Assembly (NCBI RefSeq): GCF_019649055.1
Contig: NW_026570244.1
Location: forward strand, 1,054,001-1,118,000
Length of the DNA: 64,000 nucleotides
Reading direction: 5' to 3'
From: Paramacrobiotus metropolitanus
Lineage: Eukaryota > Tardigrada > Eutardigrada > Parachela > Macrobiotidae
Shown: positions 12,101 to 20,710 of the stretch, piece by piece
Layout: every line of letters starts with the position of its first letter
Position numbering within the stretch: position 1 is the stretch's first letter
Translations under genes and position numbers: made by a program
Notes under the pieces: generated by a model
Seen by the model: only the letters and a program-made list of their open reading frames with translations
Databases searched by the model: none
What the model was told of the DNA's origin: nothing

Positions 12101-15100
12101 ACTGTGCGGTTTCATCGTTTCCGGTTGTCTTGACGGATTGAGTGACAACATACCGGGAGACATTTTCAACTGCGACAATAATGTGTGCGTTGCCCTGGGG
12201 AGACTGGTGAAAGGGGCCAAGGTGGTCAATGGACCATGACTGTAATAGGTCATATTGTTTCGTCTGCTCTAGGTAACCGGAAGCAGGGACGTTAGCATAA
12301 TGACGTTTTTGGCATTGCTCGCATGCTTCGCAATAGTTTTTAACATAATGGAACATATGGGGCCAGTAGTAACGTTGTGCTACAGAATGCCAGGTGCGGG
12401 CGAATGCACAGTGAGCACTGAATGGGGCATCGTGACATGCATAGAGTACTTCGGCACGCATGCTACGCGGTAAACAAATCAGCAGTGCTTGCTTTCCTTT
12501 TCTCATCCGCAACTTGTACAGTATGCCGGCGACAATACGGAAGTTATGTGCCATCTTACGAGTATTACGGCGTGCAGCTGCATAGTACTCAGTGTTGGAC
12601 AGCAGTTTCTTTATGTGACTGCAAAATTCATCTGCATCTTGCTGTTGAAACAAGTACTGTTGACTACTGAGCGGCTGAACACTATACAACGGGATATCGC
12701 AGTCGTCGACAGTGCTTGTCGGCTCGAAAGGGTTGCGGCTAAGCAGGTCAGCGTCCTGATGTAGTCTACCTTTGCGGTACTGTACTTTGAAATCAAACTC
12801 TTGCAGTAACAACGCCCAGCGGTTTAGGCGACCTTGTGGCTCTTTTAAGTTTAACAGATACTGTAGTGCTGCATGGTCACTTATGACGACAAAGTGTTGA
12901 CCAGCCAGATAATGCTTGAACTTCTTTATGGCGAATACGATTGCGTACAGCTCCTTCTCAGACGTAGGATAATTCATTTGATGTTTATCAAGCATTTTAC
13001 TTGCATACGCCACAACATGCCATCCGTCGGCATGCTCTTGTTCAAGGATGGCACCGACGCCGACGCCGGACGCGTCAGTCTTAATTTGCGTTTTCAAACG
13101 GTGATCAAAGGACTTCAAAACCGGTGCAGTGACGAGACAACGTTTGAGTGCATCAAACGATACTTGCTGTTCAGAATCCCATGTAAATGGTACATCTTTT
13201 CGCGTAAGCTTAATTAACGGGGCGGAGACGGACGAAAAATTATGGATAAATTGACGGTAATATCCGAGAGCACCGATAAACGATTTAATGTCTCGAGATG
13301 TTTTAGGCGTGGGAAAATCTGCAACTGCGCTGACTTTTGCGGGATCGGGTTTTATTCCAGACGCGCCGATAATGTGCCCTAAGAATTTTATTTCGTTGAA
13401 CCCGAACTCACATTTCTTGGGAGAGATCGTAAACCCTGCGGCGCTGACTGCGTGCAGTACTTGCTCAAGCAGTTTGCAGTGAGCCTCAAAGGTTTCACCA
13501 CCCACAAGTACATCATCAATATAACATATTACACCTTGCCATTTAAGGTGCGCTAGTACACTGTCCATAGCGCGCTGGAAGGTGGCGGGAGCTCCGTTTA
13601 ACCCGAACGGCATACGAAGGAATTCGTACTGCCCGTCTTGGGTAACGAACGACGCCTTCGGTATGGCGTTATCGGCAAGGGGTATTTGCCAGAACCCTGA
13701 GTTAAAGTCAAGACTGGAAAAGAATTTCGACGTCCCAAAACACGAAATAGCATCGTCCACCCGTGGCAGTGGCCACATGGGTCGGCCGGTGATGGCGTTG
13801 AGTGCACGAAAGTCGCAGCAAAATCTGGCGGTAGCGCTAGGGTCTTTTCGACGGACTAATACGACAGGACACGCCCACGGCGAAGTCGAGGGGCGTATGA
13901 TATTTTGATCGAGCATTTCCTGTACTTGAGTTTGTATCTGTATGCGTTGTGCATACGATGTACGATAGGGTAATTTCTTTATCGGCTGATGATGGCCGGT
14001 ATCGATCTCGTGTTGCACTTTACCACATTCACCGAGGGGACGATTTTTGTTTGGAAATATGCGGTGATATTTTACGAGCATTCGAACAAGAGTGTTGCGC
14101 TGTTCGGTACTTAAACGGTTGCTAAACTTCATTGCGCGGATGTGACTGTTTAGCTCTGTACGATCGGCATCGGTCATCTGCGCGGTTTCCACATTATGTA
14201 CAGGTACTTCTATAATGGTATCGACAGGTTCCATGTATCCGACTATCACACCTTTCTTGAGCCGTACTGGCTTATCAGAAAAGTTTGTGATCATGACTGA
14301 CAGGTAACCATTGCGAGCGGTGGTCAGTGAATTAGGGACGGCTACAAGAGAATTCGTTAGCAACGTTTTGTTACCGGTTATCATAACGTCGCCGCTGTAC
14401 GAGTCGGGTGCGATGACGTTGAGAACGGTGCCGTGCTTAGAGGGTAAGACAGTTGCAGACTGTAGCCGTATACCAGAACGGAACCATGTCACAGGCGCGA
14501 CGTCGGATATGGTTGTGCCGGGAGACGCCGGGGGACAGACTGGGAGTGTGTCAGACTCGTACTGAGAGGAAAACGGTAGGGGATCAACAGGCAGCTGCTG
14601 GGGCATCGACGGGGTGTGCTGATCAGCCGTCAAGGAGGACGCCGAACTGACGGGCAACGTGCGGTGCTCGCTGGTTGCGGTCGACGATTCTGTCGGAGAG
14701 GCTGCATGCGACAGCAGTGTGGACGGCTGAACATAGCAAGCAGCGTTGACTGGTGCTTCAACTGGACATAAGCAGCATAGTGCATGTGCTGCGGGGTCAG
14801 CGCACGTTGAAAGGGAAGTTGATGTAGTAGTCACGGCGCTATTACACTCGCATTCTGCGTCCGGGGGTGGCAGCCGAACAATGACCGACGGCTTGTCAGT
14901 GTCCGGTGCAGCAGGTGCACTGGCTGTCGACCTGACATCGGTACTGTAATTATTACCGACCGGGAGCGCATCGGTTGATGCTGCGCCACCAAACCTGCAG
15001 GGCACAGAATGGAGGGAATCTGCACTTAGTGCAAAGGGTGTGCGCGACAGTGTGACCGGTGCTCGTTCACACGGAGTATCGGAGAGTGGGCCTGCGATAA

Positions 15101-18100
15101 AGTCTGTTTGTGTGCTGACCGATGTGTACTGAACAGAATTGCATGTTTGCGTTGTACTGTAGACGCGTAGAGGGACGGTGGCTGATGGCGGAAGTGACCC
15201 CGTGGCCATGCTGGAAAGTACAGTGCCCGGCGCAGTGCGTGGTGCTGTCGACTGCGCGGGACACACAGAAAGGGAGGCCAGTGGCGTTAGTGGCTCTGAA
15301 GGCGGCAGCTCGACAACCGTGGGGAGGGTACGCCTCAGTCGCATGTCCGCAGAATTTACGCCGCAAACGTCGAGACGGTGCTGCTGCACAAAACGAGTAC
15401 GCGGAATCAAGGTGTCAGCCACCAGCATATCCTGTACGTCTGATACGATAGGTTCACGCGATAATAATTTATGTACTTTACGAGTCGGCAACACGTCTTC
15501 GAAACATAGGATACCGTTACGACAGCTAATCCATATATCATGTTCTTTCAGAAAATCGTTACCAAGAATTATCATGTCGTTCGGCATACCACAAACTATG
15601 AACATTAAATGTTTGATTGTTCGATGCGTCAGGTTAATTGTAATCTCTGCGAAATACGATTCACGTGCTGTAAATCGATCGGAAATGGTCGCAAATTGGA
15701 GTTTAGGTGCACCTTTTACAAATCTGCGAAACGGAAGCTTGAGGTGTGCAGCAACGGGTTCAGACATTATGCTAGTGCCGGCACCAGTATCAATAAGTAC
15801 TTCTAAATTGTAACCGTTGATGTTCAAGGGAATGTAAGCTGGACGAACAGTCTGAGGCATTGGAAGGCCAGCGTACGGGCTGGTCGTGCCTGGCAGCATG
15901 GGTATTGTTTCACTTTTCATTTGAACATCGAATGTATGAACTTCAGTAATCGAGTAAAATTTAGGAGGATGATAGCTGCGGCCATACGGACCTCCTTTAT
16001 CGTAAGGCCTCATTCTTTTCCCTGGGCGGTTGCCCAGAACGCATTGCCCTGTTGTGCAACGCGATGTTGTATATACTCATCGTATTCGCGTTGTACCTTA
16101 CGCTTCACATCTTGAGGGCAGATACGTTCAATGCGAAACTTATCGTCCGGAGCAGCTTGTGTGCACTCCGTGTACGAGTGAATAAAATCGTGACACTTGG
16201 GGCAAAAGATTTTGCCATTGTCCAAGCGGTAGCTATCAAAATCGATGAACTTCGGCGGTATTCGCTTTGGTTCATCTCGGGATGACCGGCGCTCGCGGCC
16301 ACCAGTACGGTCTGATCGTTCATTGCGGTGCTCGCGTGGTGAACGATCACTGTACTGTTGGCGATGTCTGAGCTGCGACCACGCTGACCAAAGCGATCGG
16401 CGCTCGGTGAACGATATCCGGTGCGGCCAGGTGCACTGTACCGAGTGTCATCCCGACTGCGGCTTACCGAGCGGTATCGATCTGCTGTATCGCTTTGTTC
16501 GTTGTGCCGTTGACGTGTATCGGCTGGGTCACGGCTGCGAGAGAGCGGAAGCGGTCACGAGAATCATCACGCCGGCGCCAGTCGCGATCATCCGGGCGAC
16601 CGTTGCTGGGGTGGCGATAGCGGCTGCGGTCACCATACTGGCTACCTTGCTCTGCGCTGCGACGATAAGGGGGCGGGCTGCGCGATCGGTACGGGCCAGG
16701 CGAGCGAGAGCTCTGGGTAGTGCTATACCGGTGCGGTGCACCACGTTCACTGTAATGTTTCACTTCTATCGGGTTCGATTCAGATCCGGCAGCGTCATTG
16801 CGGTCAACGACAGCGAGTTTAGTAAGAACAGAACGAATATCACTAACCGTGCTGGTCTTTGTGATAGCCAAAAACTTGCGGTACTCAGGAACATCAGAAA
16901 ACGCGCGATTTATTTCCGCAATTTTATACTTTTCAGGCATGAGTGCATCAATCTCCTGAAAAAGTACCTGCATTTCGTCCAGAAACTGGTTGACGTCCAT
17001 GCCCTTTTGAAAACTTTCTTCGACAACTCAAGGCGTTTAATCATTTCGTAATCTTCTGGTAAGCGCTCAACTAAAACTGATTTCCACTGATCATACGAGT
17101 ACAGCTTATTAACTGGCCACAGCCCTTCGAAATAGCGTCGTGGTGCTTCACCGAGATAGTTAGGTAGCATTTTCACTTTGCGTTCGTTGTCCCAACCAAG
17201 AGTATCAGCTGCGCGATCAAACTGCTGGAAGAAAGCAGTAATAGTGTATTCTGGCTTATTATTAAAAATTTCGATCTTAAAATCTTTTGCGTTCAGCCGC
17301 GAATTATTGTTATTAGAATCTAGCCTTAAACTGCGTAAAAGATCGGCGAGGTTGTTGTGATCTATACGTTCTGCCTGTATAGAGGCGTTGTGCGCTGCCG
17401 GTTGAACAGTGTTTGCGGATGGCTGTGCTGTAAGCCGCTCATGCACTTGGACGCCTGGTGAACGAATGCGTGCATTAGGCCCACCATGTACAACAGCGGG
17501 CGATGCTGCGCGGGAAAGTCTGTGTGTACCGGCTTGTGTGCGCCCTGTTTGCTGACGGAACTGGCTGATTGATTCAGCATGCGAGAGGTTCAACAAATTG
17601 TCGAGATCCTCAAGCAAGTGTTCTGGCAGCGATTCACCTATGCGGCGATATAGTGTTCGGATGTCTCGGAAGTTGCCTGTACTTGCGTCGACTGTGTCCA
17701 GATCGAAATCTGGAATATGTGAAGGGTACTGTGAGACGTGCGGTCTGGAACTGCATTGAGCGCCTTCAGTACGCGCTGCAGTCGCCTGTGCTTGTAGGCT
17801 GTCTCTCTGAGTGTGCAAACGTGTGGCCGATGCGGCGTTGCTCTGTACAGTGTTCACAGCCGGCGCAGCTGACTCATCAGCAGACGGAGACCGGGAGCGC
17901 TGGAGCTGATCCACAGTAATGTGGTTTACAAACATATGTGCAGCGAGCGCGTTTATCATTTTGGCCTTGGTGTCTTTTGCAGAGATTTGCACATTGAGAT
18001 TTCGACAAATGTCACGTACTGCAATCCGAGTGAATGCAGCATTAAGTTCTTGCTTTAAAGATTCCATTGCGTACGCGGAGCGTGACAGCTAATGGGTTTG

Positions 18101-20710
18101 ATCTCAGTTCAAATCGGCGCCAAAACGATAGACTACTGGAATGTGAAAGTTGCAAGACAAAGCAAATGTGACAGACGTAGTGTAAGGGACAGAATACAGA
18201 GAACCAAACTGTGGTGCCGTGCCGGCAAATTCAATAACGTTCTCGAAAAACTACTGAAGTGAGATGCTCTGGCAGAAAACAGCGAAGGTGTACTACCTAT
18301 GTGGCTATCTGCGCCAGTCAAGTCGCCATTAAACGGTTAATCAAGATGAACTGTAATTAATTACGCGCACGTAGATTGCAGTGCTTGCATTCAGTTAAGA
18401 TACAGTAGAAAGAGAAACTTCGACAAAACAGAATAATAGTATCGTTACTCACCTAACTGCAGTCGTGGAATCTTGTAATGCTGCAGGTAGGACGGGATTT
18501 CCGGTCCGGTATGGAATGGGCGAACGCTCCTCTTTGGAGTGCTTCTGTGGGCCGGGCAATTCAGGCGCTTGGCTGCCTTGATCCGGCTACAAGGAGAGTC
18601 GGTGGAGCGAGTGGGGATGGTGGGAATGGTTGCGATGTGAAGCTTCCGGGCTGGTTTTAACCCAGGAGCGCCATGTAACGCGGGCGGTTATGCCGGCGTT
18701 CTAGTGGGTTGGCGTGTTGACCGTACCACGATGTTGTGTCGGCTGTTGATGGAAATGTCGGCACTGCCGGGCGTGAGCTCAGCAGTGAATCGGAAGTGGA
18801 TTTACAGTGACAATGACGAGCGGGATGATGGGTGCATCATCCCGAGGAGTCAAACAAAACAACGTCGTTTCCAAGCATTTAATCAACAAGTGTACAAGCA
18901 GGGCAAGCGGGGCAAGCTAGGCAAGCGTGGCAAGCATCCATTCAGAGGATTCGCTTATGAAAAGTGTGTTCCATTCTCTTAGACATTTACCCGGTAAAAG
19001 TGTAGAGAAAAAGAAGGATGAATCACTCAGTTACACGGTGAGAACAACAACCAATGAACAGTAAAGAAAACCAACAACACTGTAAACAAGGCGGTCATTC
19101 GATTGCTCTCGTTACAATACCAAGACCTACTGTGTAAAGGCGTAATAAGCAGAACGTTAATGCAGCAAAGGCTGCAACACAACGTGCATGCCACTGCATG
19201 GAACAATACAGTGCATTATAACTTTTTCCAGTTTGCACTGTGTAAACTCATGTTCCACAATAGATTTTGGTAAGGATAAGAAACAAGTACAATGTATCCT
19301 TCAAACTCAATGAATGTCAACGAATCTGAAACTTGAAAAGGTCGTAAAACGAAGTCGTTTTCTCCACTACCGCAGTATTAAACTGCCTCGTCTACTTCAT
19401 CTACGTCATCTCGTACTGCTCGAGTGTCGTATATAAGACCTGTATACAGTACAGTATACAGTACAGTAGGTCCTGGAAGTACATGTACTCATCACAATGA
19501 TACATACTAATACCATCGAAAGAATGCATTCGTCGTACTAACCCGCACTGCTGCAGGCGCTCTCTCTCCCCAGGCCGTGGCGGTGGGTCGGTCAGCGGCG
19601 CCGGCATGCCGCGCCCGCTGGCCAAATGGGCGATATGCGTTTGTAGCGCCCGCTGCAGCCTGTCGACACTTTCCTGCTCCGTGTCACAGTTCAGACGCAA
19701 GCCATAGGTGTGGAAAATGACCATGCAGCAGTCGCTGGCGGTGTGCAGGTGGAAGCGGCACTGGTCGGGGGTGGTGTAGCCCAGCATGAAGATGCCCTGC
19801 CGCAGCCGCTGAATAATGCGTCTCGCATCGGCTGCTTCGCGCAACAGGAGCTGCGCCCCCGGCAGCGTGAACAGCATTTTGGTGTAGTACGTGCCGTAGC
19901 ACGTCCAATTGGCTTGACCGGTTAGCGAGTCGCCATATGTGGGCGGGGCCAGGTTCATCTCGCTGGGCGGCAGCGACGAAGACACCTGGCAAAAGTCAAC
20001 TGCTTCCACGCGCATAACCACCGCTCCCGCGCTGTCCACGTCGTCAAGGACGATGTAGTGCATGCGGCAGTCTGCAGCAGAACGAGCGTACGTTGCGCCA
20101 CTGTCATTGCGAAGCGGCGGAGAATATATACTGTACTACAAACTTGCGTGGAGGTGTCAAACAAAACTGCGCTAGAGTCAGTCGGCTGGACTGACCATGG
20201 TAAGGCCAGCATTAAAATTTTCAGTACCCGTGACCGAGCAGTAATTCCGTCTCCAGTGGTATTTGCGCTCGCTCGGGGGACTGATGTGGCCAACAACAAG
20301 CGCTAGTCGGTGCAGTGTGCAGTGTGCACCTGGTGCGCATTCGTAATAAATTATTACTTACCCGAGCCGGAGTCGAGCCAGGTGGCCGGGCGGAAGCGGA
20401 AGGGCCCGTGGTCTTCGTCGCGCAGCGTCACGTACACCCGCATGCCGGGCTGCGCACAGCGATAAGTGTGCCGGGAGTCGAGGGAGAAGTGCGGCCACAC
20501 CCGGCCCGCCGGGATCCAGCCGGGCGGCACGGTGCTGGCGTTGAAGTGGACCAGGACGCTGTGCTCGTTGAAGTCCTGAATGCAGCCCAGCCACCACGCG
20601 CCATCCTCCCTTAACACCGTCACCGTGTTCTGGTAGCTCATCCATCCTCCCTGCTCGCAAACCGAGGCCAACAGGCGACGAAACCGAGGCAACGCCACTG
20701 CCAACTCCAT
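7164..20710 (-). CDS. F-box family protein, five exons, intron interrupted by a Gypsy element
   Basis: The model, in transcript order, is 20710-20362, 20071-19514, 9161-9056, 8965-8156 and 7287-7164. It totals 1947 nt (648 residues) and closes in frame with no corrections. All introns are GT-AG; donors at exons 1, 3 and 4 are GTAAGT, GTAATG and GTAAGT. The exon 2 donor (GTATTA at 19513) is the least certain: a better-looking GTTAGT at 19542 would put the F-box out of frame. Support comes from the paralogue at 43.2-49.0 kb, which shares the exon 3 length (106 nt) and the intron phases on both sides of exons 3 and 4. Intron 2 would be about 496 bp without the Gypsy insertion. F-box proteins usually act as substrate receptors of SCF ubiquitin ligases through Skp1; that role here is inferred from the motif only. 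Whether the insertion allows normal splicing cannot be seen. Confidence 0.78.
7314..8053. mobile_element. Fold-back/MITE-like element with long inverted repeats, in the last F-box intron
   Basis: The outer 180 bp or so of each end are inverted copies. Left blocks (7314-7330 CCAGGGCA, 7331-7345, 7431-7487) pair with right blocks (8053-8046, 8037-8023, 7965-7911). The 55-bp inner blocks are almost identical. The element is flanked by TCA at 7311-7313 and 8054-8056, a possible 3-bp target duplication. It has no transposase. It lies entirely inside the intron (7288-8155) without touching splice sites. The superfamily is not assigned. Confidence 0.72.
9265..9697 (-). repeat. 3' LTR of the Gypsy element
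   Basis: This is the downstream LTR with respect to the element's minus-strand transcription. Relative to the other LTR it lacks single bases (near 9403, 9413 and 9584), three bases near 9498 and five bases near its 5' edge, and has one extra T near 9470. No substitutions were found. Its inner edge (…GCTCACA at 9697) is preceded, on the element strand, only by a weak purine run (GTGAGGGA) as polypurine tract. Confidence 0.9.
9901..11214 (-). CDS. Third ORF of the Gypsy element, unknown function (437 aa)
   Basis: An intact ORF starts 110 nt after the pol stop, in the place where env sits in envelope-bearing Gypsy elements. It shows no signal peptide, transmembrane segment or fusion-peptide-like stretch, so it is not a recognisable envelope. 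The N-terminal quarter is acidic (many D/E, for example DDGSFDAPEE) and is followed by a basic, Q/H/P-rich stretch (SKHRFRKGQQQH). The C-terminal half is rich in aromatic residues and N (YFQSW, RYFNPYRYFPIDLPFW), and the last 16 residues (RIRELEDKLAYYESLH) look like a short coiled coil. How it is translated (subgenomic RNA or reinitiation) is not visible. I do not recognise the family. Confidence 0.8.
   Translation of the reverse strand: MDTVVTAQADQAASEPVPQSTSTDSSHADHEEATDTEQDVLQMDGYDDGSFDAPEEHHTPLPTDELAHELHTVAPPPRRVVLEDEDVAHAEDDTADYHGQSMQFTSANRSKHRFRKGQQQHAQRPSHINVVQRQPPNAAASHAPSRPAKGTPARPPPDNIRYFYTGPRQRADDPQSQLDNPYIGQHVKTSDYTKHIRSLNHAINTGQYARPPRTQAEHNMQVAEHRLLESTSSFLTSLRDNVNNLNDNKYCSFPVPMCTVLSPHYFQSWRFDKFSRSPWIKYPSDDNTWRYEHRTGFVYRYDRNNNRFVQTEQSPRYFNPYRYFPIDLPFWPSEIMWDGTYSPEGRNDALDMWHAYDDNRARKLNVPICNQVLPFVELPDVALGQHMNRDVASILDKRGIPNYSESDIYRMPQPTVRDPNQRIRELEDKLAYYESLH
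11325..16013 (-). CDS. pol: Gypsy pol polyprotein (PR-RT-RNase H-IN), 1562 aa
   Basis: An intact polyprotein. Aspartic protease: LIDTGAG at about residues 73-79. RT: residues about 665-900, with FSSLDFNSGFWQI, MPFGLNGAPATFQRAM and YIDDVLVGG (about 829). RNase H: DASGVGVGAIL (about 978) to SDHAAL (about 1046). Integrase: HHCC finger (about 1195-1235, ending CEACEQC), catalytic D in SIDHLGPF (about 1263), D in CDRGSAY (about 1325) and E in ALAERMM (about 1357), then a GPY/F-type module (KGPYTVTN, about 1503). A Ser/Thr/Pro-rich linker of roughly 300 residues between protease and RT is unusually long. The start codon overlaps the gag stop in the tetranucleotide ATGA (16013-16010), which suggests termination-reinitiation rather than frameshift synthesis. 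Confidence 0.95.
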   Translation of the reverse strand: MRPYDKGGPYGRSYHPPKFYSITEVHTFDVQMKSETIPMLPGTTSPYAGLPMPQTVRPAYIPLNINGYNLEVLIDTGAGTSIMSEPVAAHLKLPFRRFVKGAPKLQFATISDRFTARESYFAEITINLTHRTIKHLMFIVCGMPNDMIILGNDFLKEHDIWISCRNGILCFEDVLPTRKVHKLLSREPIVSDVQDMLVADTLIPRTRFVQQHRLDVCGVNSADMRLRRTLPTVVELPPSEPLTPLASLSVCPAQSTAPRTAPGTVLSSMATGSLPPSATVPLRVYSTTQTCNSVQYTSVSTQTDFIAGPLSDTPCERAPVTLSRTPFALSADSLHSVPCRFGGAASTDALPVGNNYSTDVRSTASAPAAPDTDKPSVIVRLPPPDAECECNSAVTTTSTSLSTCADPAAHALCCLCPVEAPVNAACYVQPSTLLSHAASPTESSTATSEHRTLPVSSASSLTADQHTPSMPQQLPVDPLPFSSQYESDTLPVCPPASPGTTISDVAPVTWFRSGIRLQSATVLPSKHGTVLNVIAPDSYSGDVMITGNKTLLTNSLVAVPNSLTTARNGYLSVMITNFSDKPVRLKKGVIVGYMEPVDTIIEVPVHNVETAQMTDADRTELNSHIRAMKFSNRLSTEQRNTLVRMLVKYHRIFPNKNRPLGECGKVQHEIDTGHHQPIKKLPYRTSYAQRIQIQTQVQEMLDQNIIRPSTSPWACPVVLVRRKDPSATARFCCDFRALNAITGRPMWPLPRVDDAISCFGTSKFFSSLDFNSGFWQIPLADNAIPKASFVTQDGQYEFLRMPFGLNGAPATFQRAMDSVLAHLKWQGVICYIDDVLVGGETFEAHCKLLEQVLHAVSAAGFTISPKKCEFGFNEIKFLGHIIGASGIKPDPAKVSAVADFPTPKTSRDIKSFIGALGYYRQFIHNFSSVSAPLIKLTRKDVPFTWDSEQQVSFDALKRCLVTAPVLKSFDHRLKTQIKTDASGVGVGAILEQEHADGWHVVAYASKMLDKHQMNYPTSEKELYAIVFAIKKFKHYLAGQHFVVISDHAALQYLLNLKEPQGRLNRWALLLQEFDFKVQYRKGRLHQDADLLSRNPFEPTSTVDDCDIPLYSVQPLSSQQYLFQQQDADEFCSHIKKLLSNTEYYAAARRNTRKMAHNFRIVAGILYKLRMRKGKQALLICLPRSMRAEVLYACHDAPFSAHCAFARTWHSVAQRYYWPHMFHYVKNYCEACEQCQKRHYANVPASGYLEQTKQYDLLQSWSIDHLGPFHQSPQGNAHIIVAVENVSRYVVTQSVKTTGNDETAQFIINRIILPFGPPTHFTCDRGSAYTSKVIEKIAQILDIKMHFTTAHHPQSNALAERMMRFLAEKLTMYVNKEQNNWENYLPYITFAYNTTKHSTTLVEPYFLLYGVKPRLLVDSIYANFSAQQDTNTSLREYIQEMRTKWQHAVEFAKVMTDITHARNTQQYDAHKQDITFKPGDSVYVRDEAREIGRTEKLSNKYKGPYTVTNVQEDGNIEIKCDNPGTRKKLVDTVHASKLKSYKKYDPDVQSSRDEYLKRLRPRS
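16010..18067 (-). CDS. gag: Gypsy gag, reading frame broken at three points
   Basis: The N-terminal open part (18067-16910) begins MESLKQELNAAF and has a SAP-like helix pair (KDTKAKMINALAAHM), an S/Q-rich spacer, then a capsid-like region (FFQQFDRAADTLGW, YLGEAPRRYFEGL). The frame is lost near 17000, regained in an overlapping frame (17000-16464) with the rest of capsid (FLDEMQVLF) and an Arg/Ser-rich tail, lost again near 16550 and near 16370, and regained in 16225-16010, which has a CCHC zinc knuckle (CPKCHDFIHSYTEC, the CX2CX4HX4C form). Each break is explained by a single-base shift. They may be mutations or assembly errors. As read here, gag could not be translated in one piece. Confidence 0.85.
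18068..18673 (-). other. Gypsy 5' leader between LTR and gag
   Basis: About 600 nt lie between the 5' LTR and the gag start, with no long ORF. It is expected to hold packaging and dimerisation signals, but none can be identified by eye. Confidence 0.6.
18661..18673 (-). promoter_or_regulatory. Primer-binding site of the Gypsy element
   Basis: Immediately after the 5' LTR, with no spacer, the element strand reads TGGCGCTCCTGGG. TGG at this position is the expected complement of a tRNA 3' CCA end. I could not assign the tRNA species; a tRNA ending in GCGCCA would fit. Confidence 0.7.
18674..19116 (-). repeat. 5' LTR of the Gypsy element
   Basis: This 443-bp copy is the longer of the pair and has inverted termini TGTAACG/CGTTACA. 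It is the promoter-bearing LTR for the minus-strand element. No clear TATA box was seen at a standard position. Confidence 0.92.
19514..20710 (-). CDS. F-box gene, 5' block (exons 1-2): N-terminal W-rich domain
   Basis: Exon 1 (20710-20362) opens with MELAVALPRF, then a compact domain at residues about 27-100 with the pattern NTVTVL, WWLGCIQDF, VLVHF, PPGWI, VWPHF, VYVTLRDED and GPFRFRPA. The W..G...D...V.V.F spacing resembles Tudor/Agenet-type barrels, but this is pattern resemblance, not an assignment. An alternative start at the WMSYQNT methionine is possible. Exon 2 (20071-19514) carries a second region (MHYIVLDDVD, VEAVDF, QCRFHLHT) shared with the pseudogene at 62.4-63.3 kb, followed by a Pro/Arg-rich linker. 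Exon 1 ends in phase 1 at GTAAGT; exon 2 begins after a CTGCTGCAG acceptor. Confidence 0.75.

Larger units (their letters stand above)
9265..19116 (-). mobile_element. Full-length Gypsy LTR retrotransposon (9.85 kb)
   Basis: Two direct repeats bound the element: 9265-9697 and 18674-19116. Both begin TGTAACG on the plus strand; the right copy ends CGTTACA, giving TG...CA termini. The flanking sequence ATAC at 9261-9264 and 19117-19120 is a 4-bp target duplication, which fits Gypsy integrases. Between them, on the minus strand, are a primer-binding-site-like sequence, gag, a 1562-codon pol in the order protease, RT, RNase H, integrase (Gypsy order), and a third ORF. The two LTRs show no base substitutions that I can find, only about six short gaps, so the insertion looks young. 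It sits in intron 2 of an F-box gene in the same orientation. Confidence 0.95.

Noticed and set aside
15178-15813. 211-codon plus-strand open frame
   Set aside because: It is antisense to the intact Gypsy pol frame, in its low-complexity linker and protease region.
16245-17051. 268-codon plus-strand open frame
   Set aside because: It is antisense to the Arg-rich part of gag. It looks longer than the gag pieces only because gag has frame breaks.
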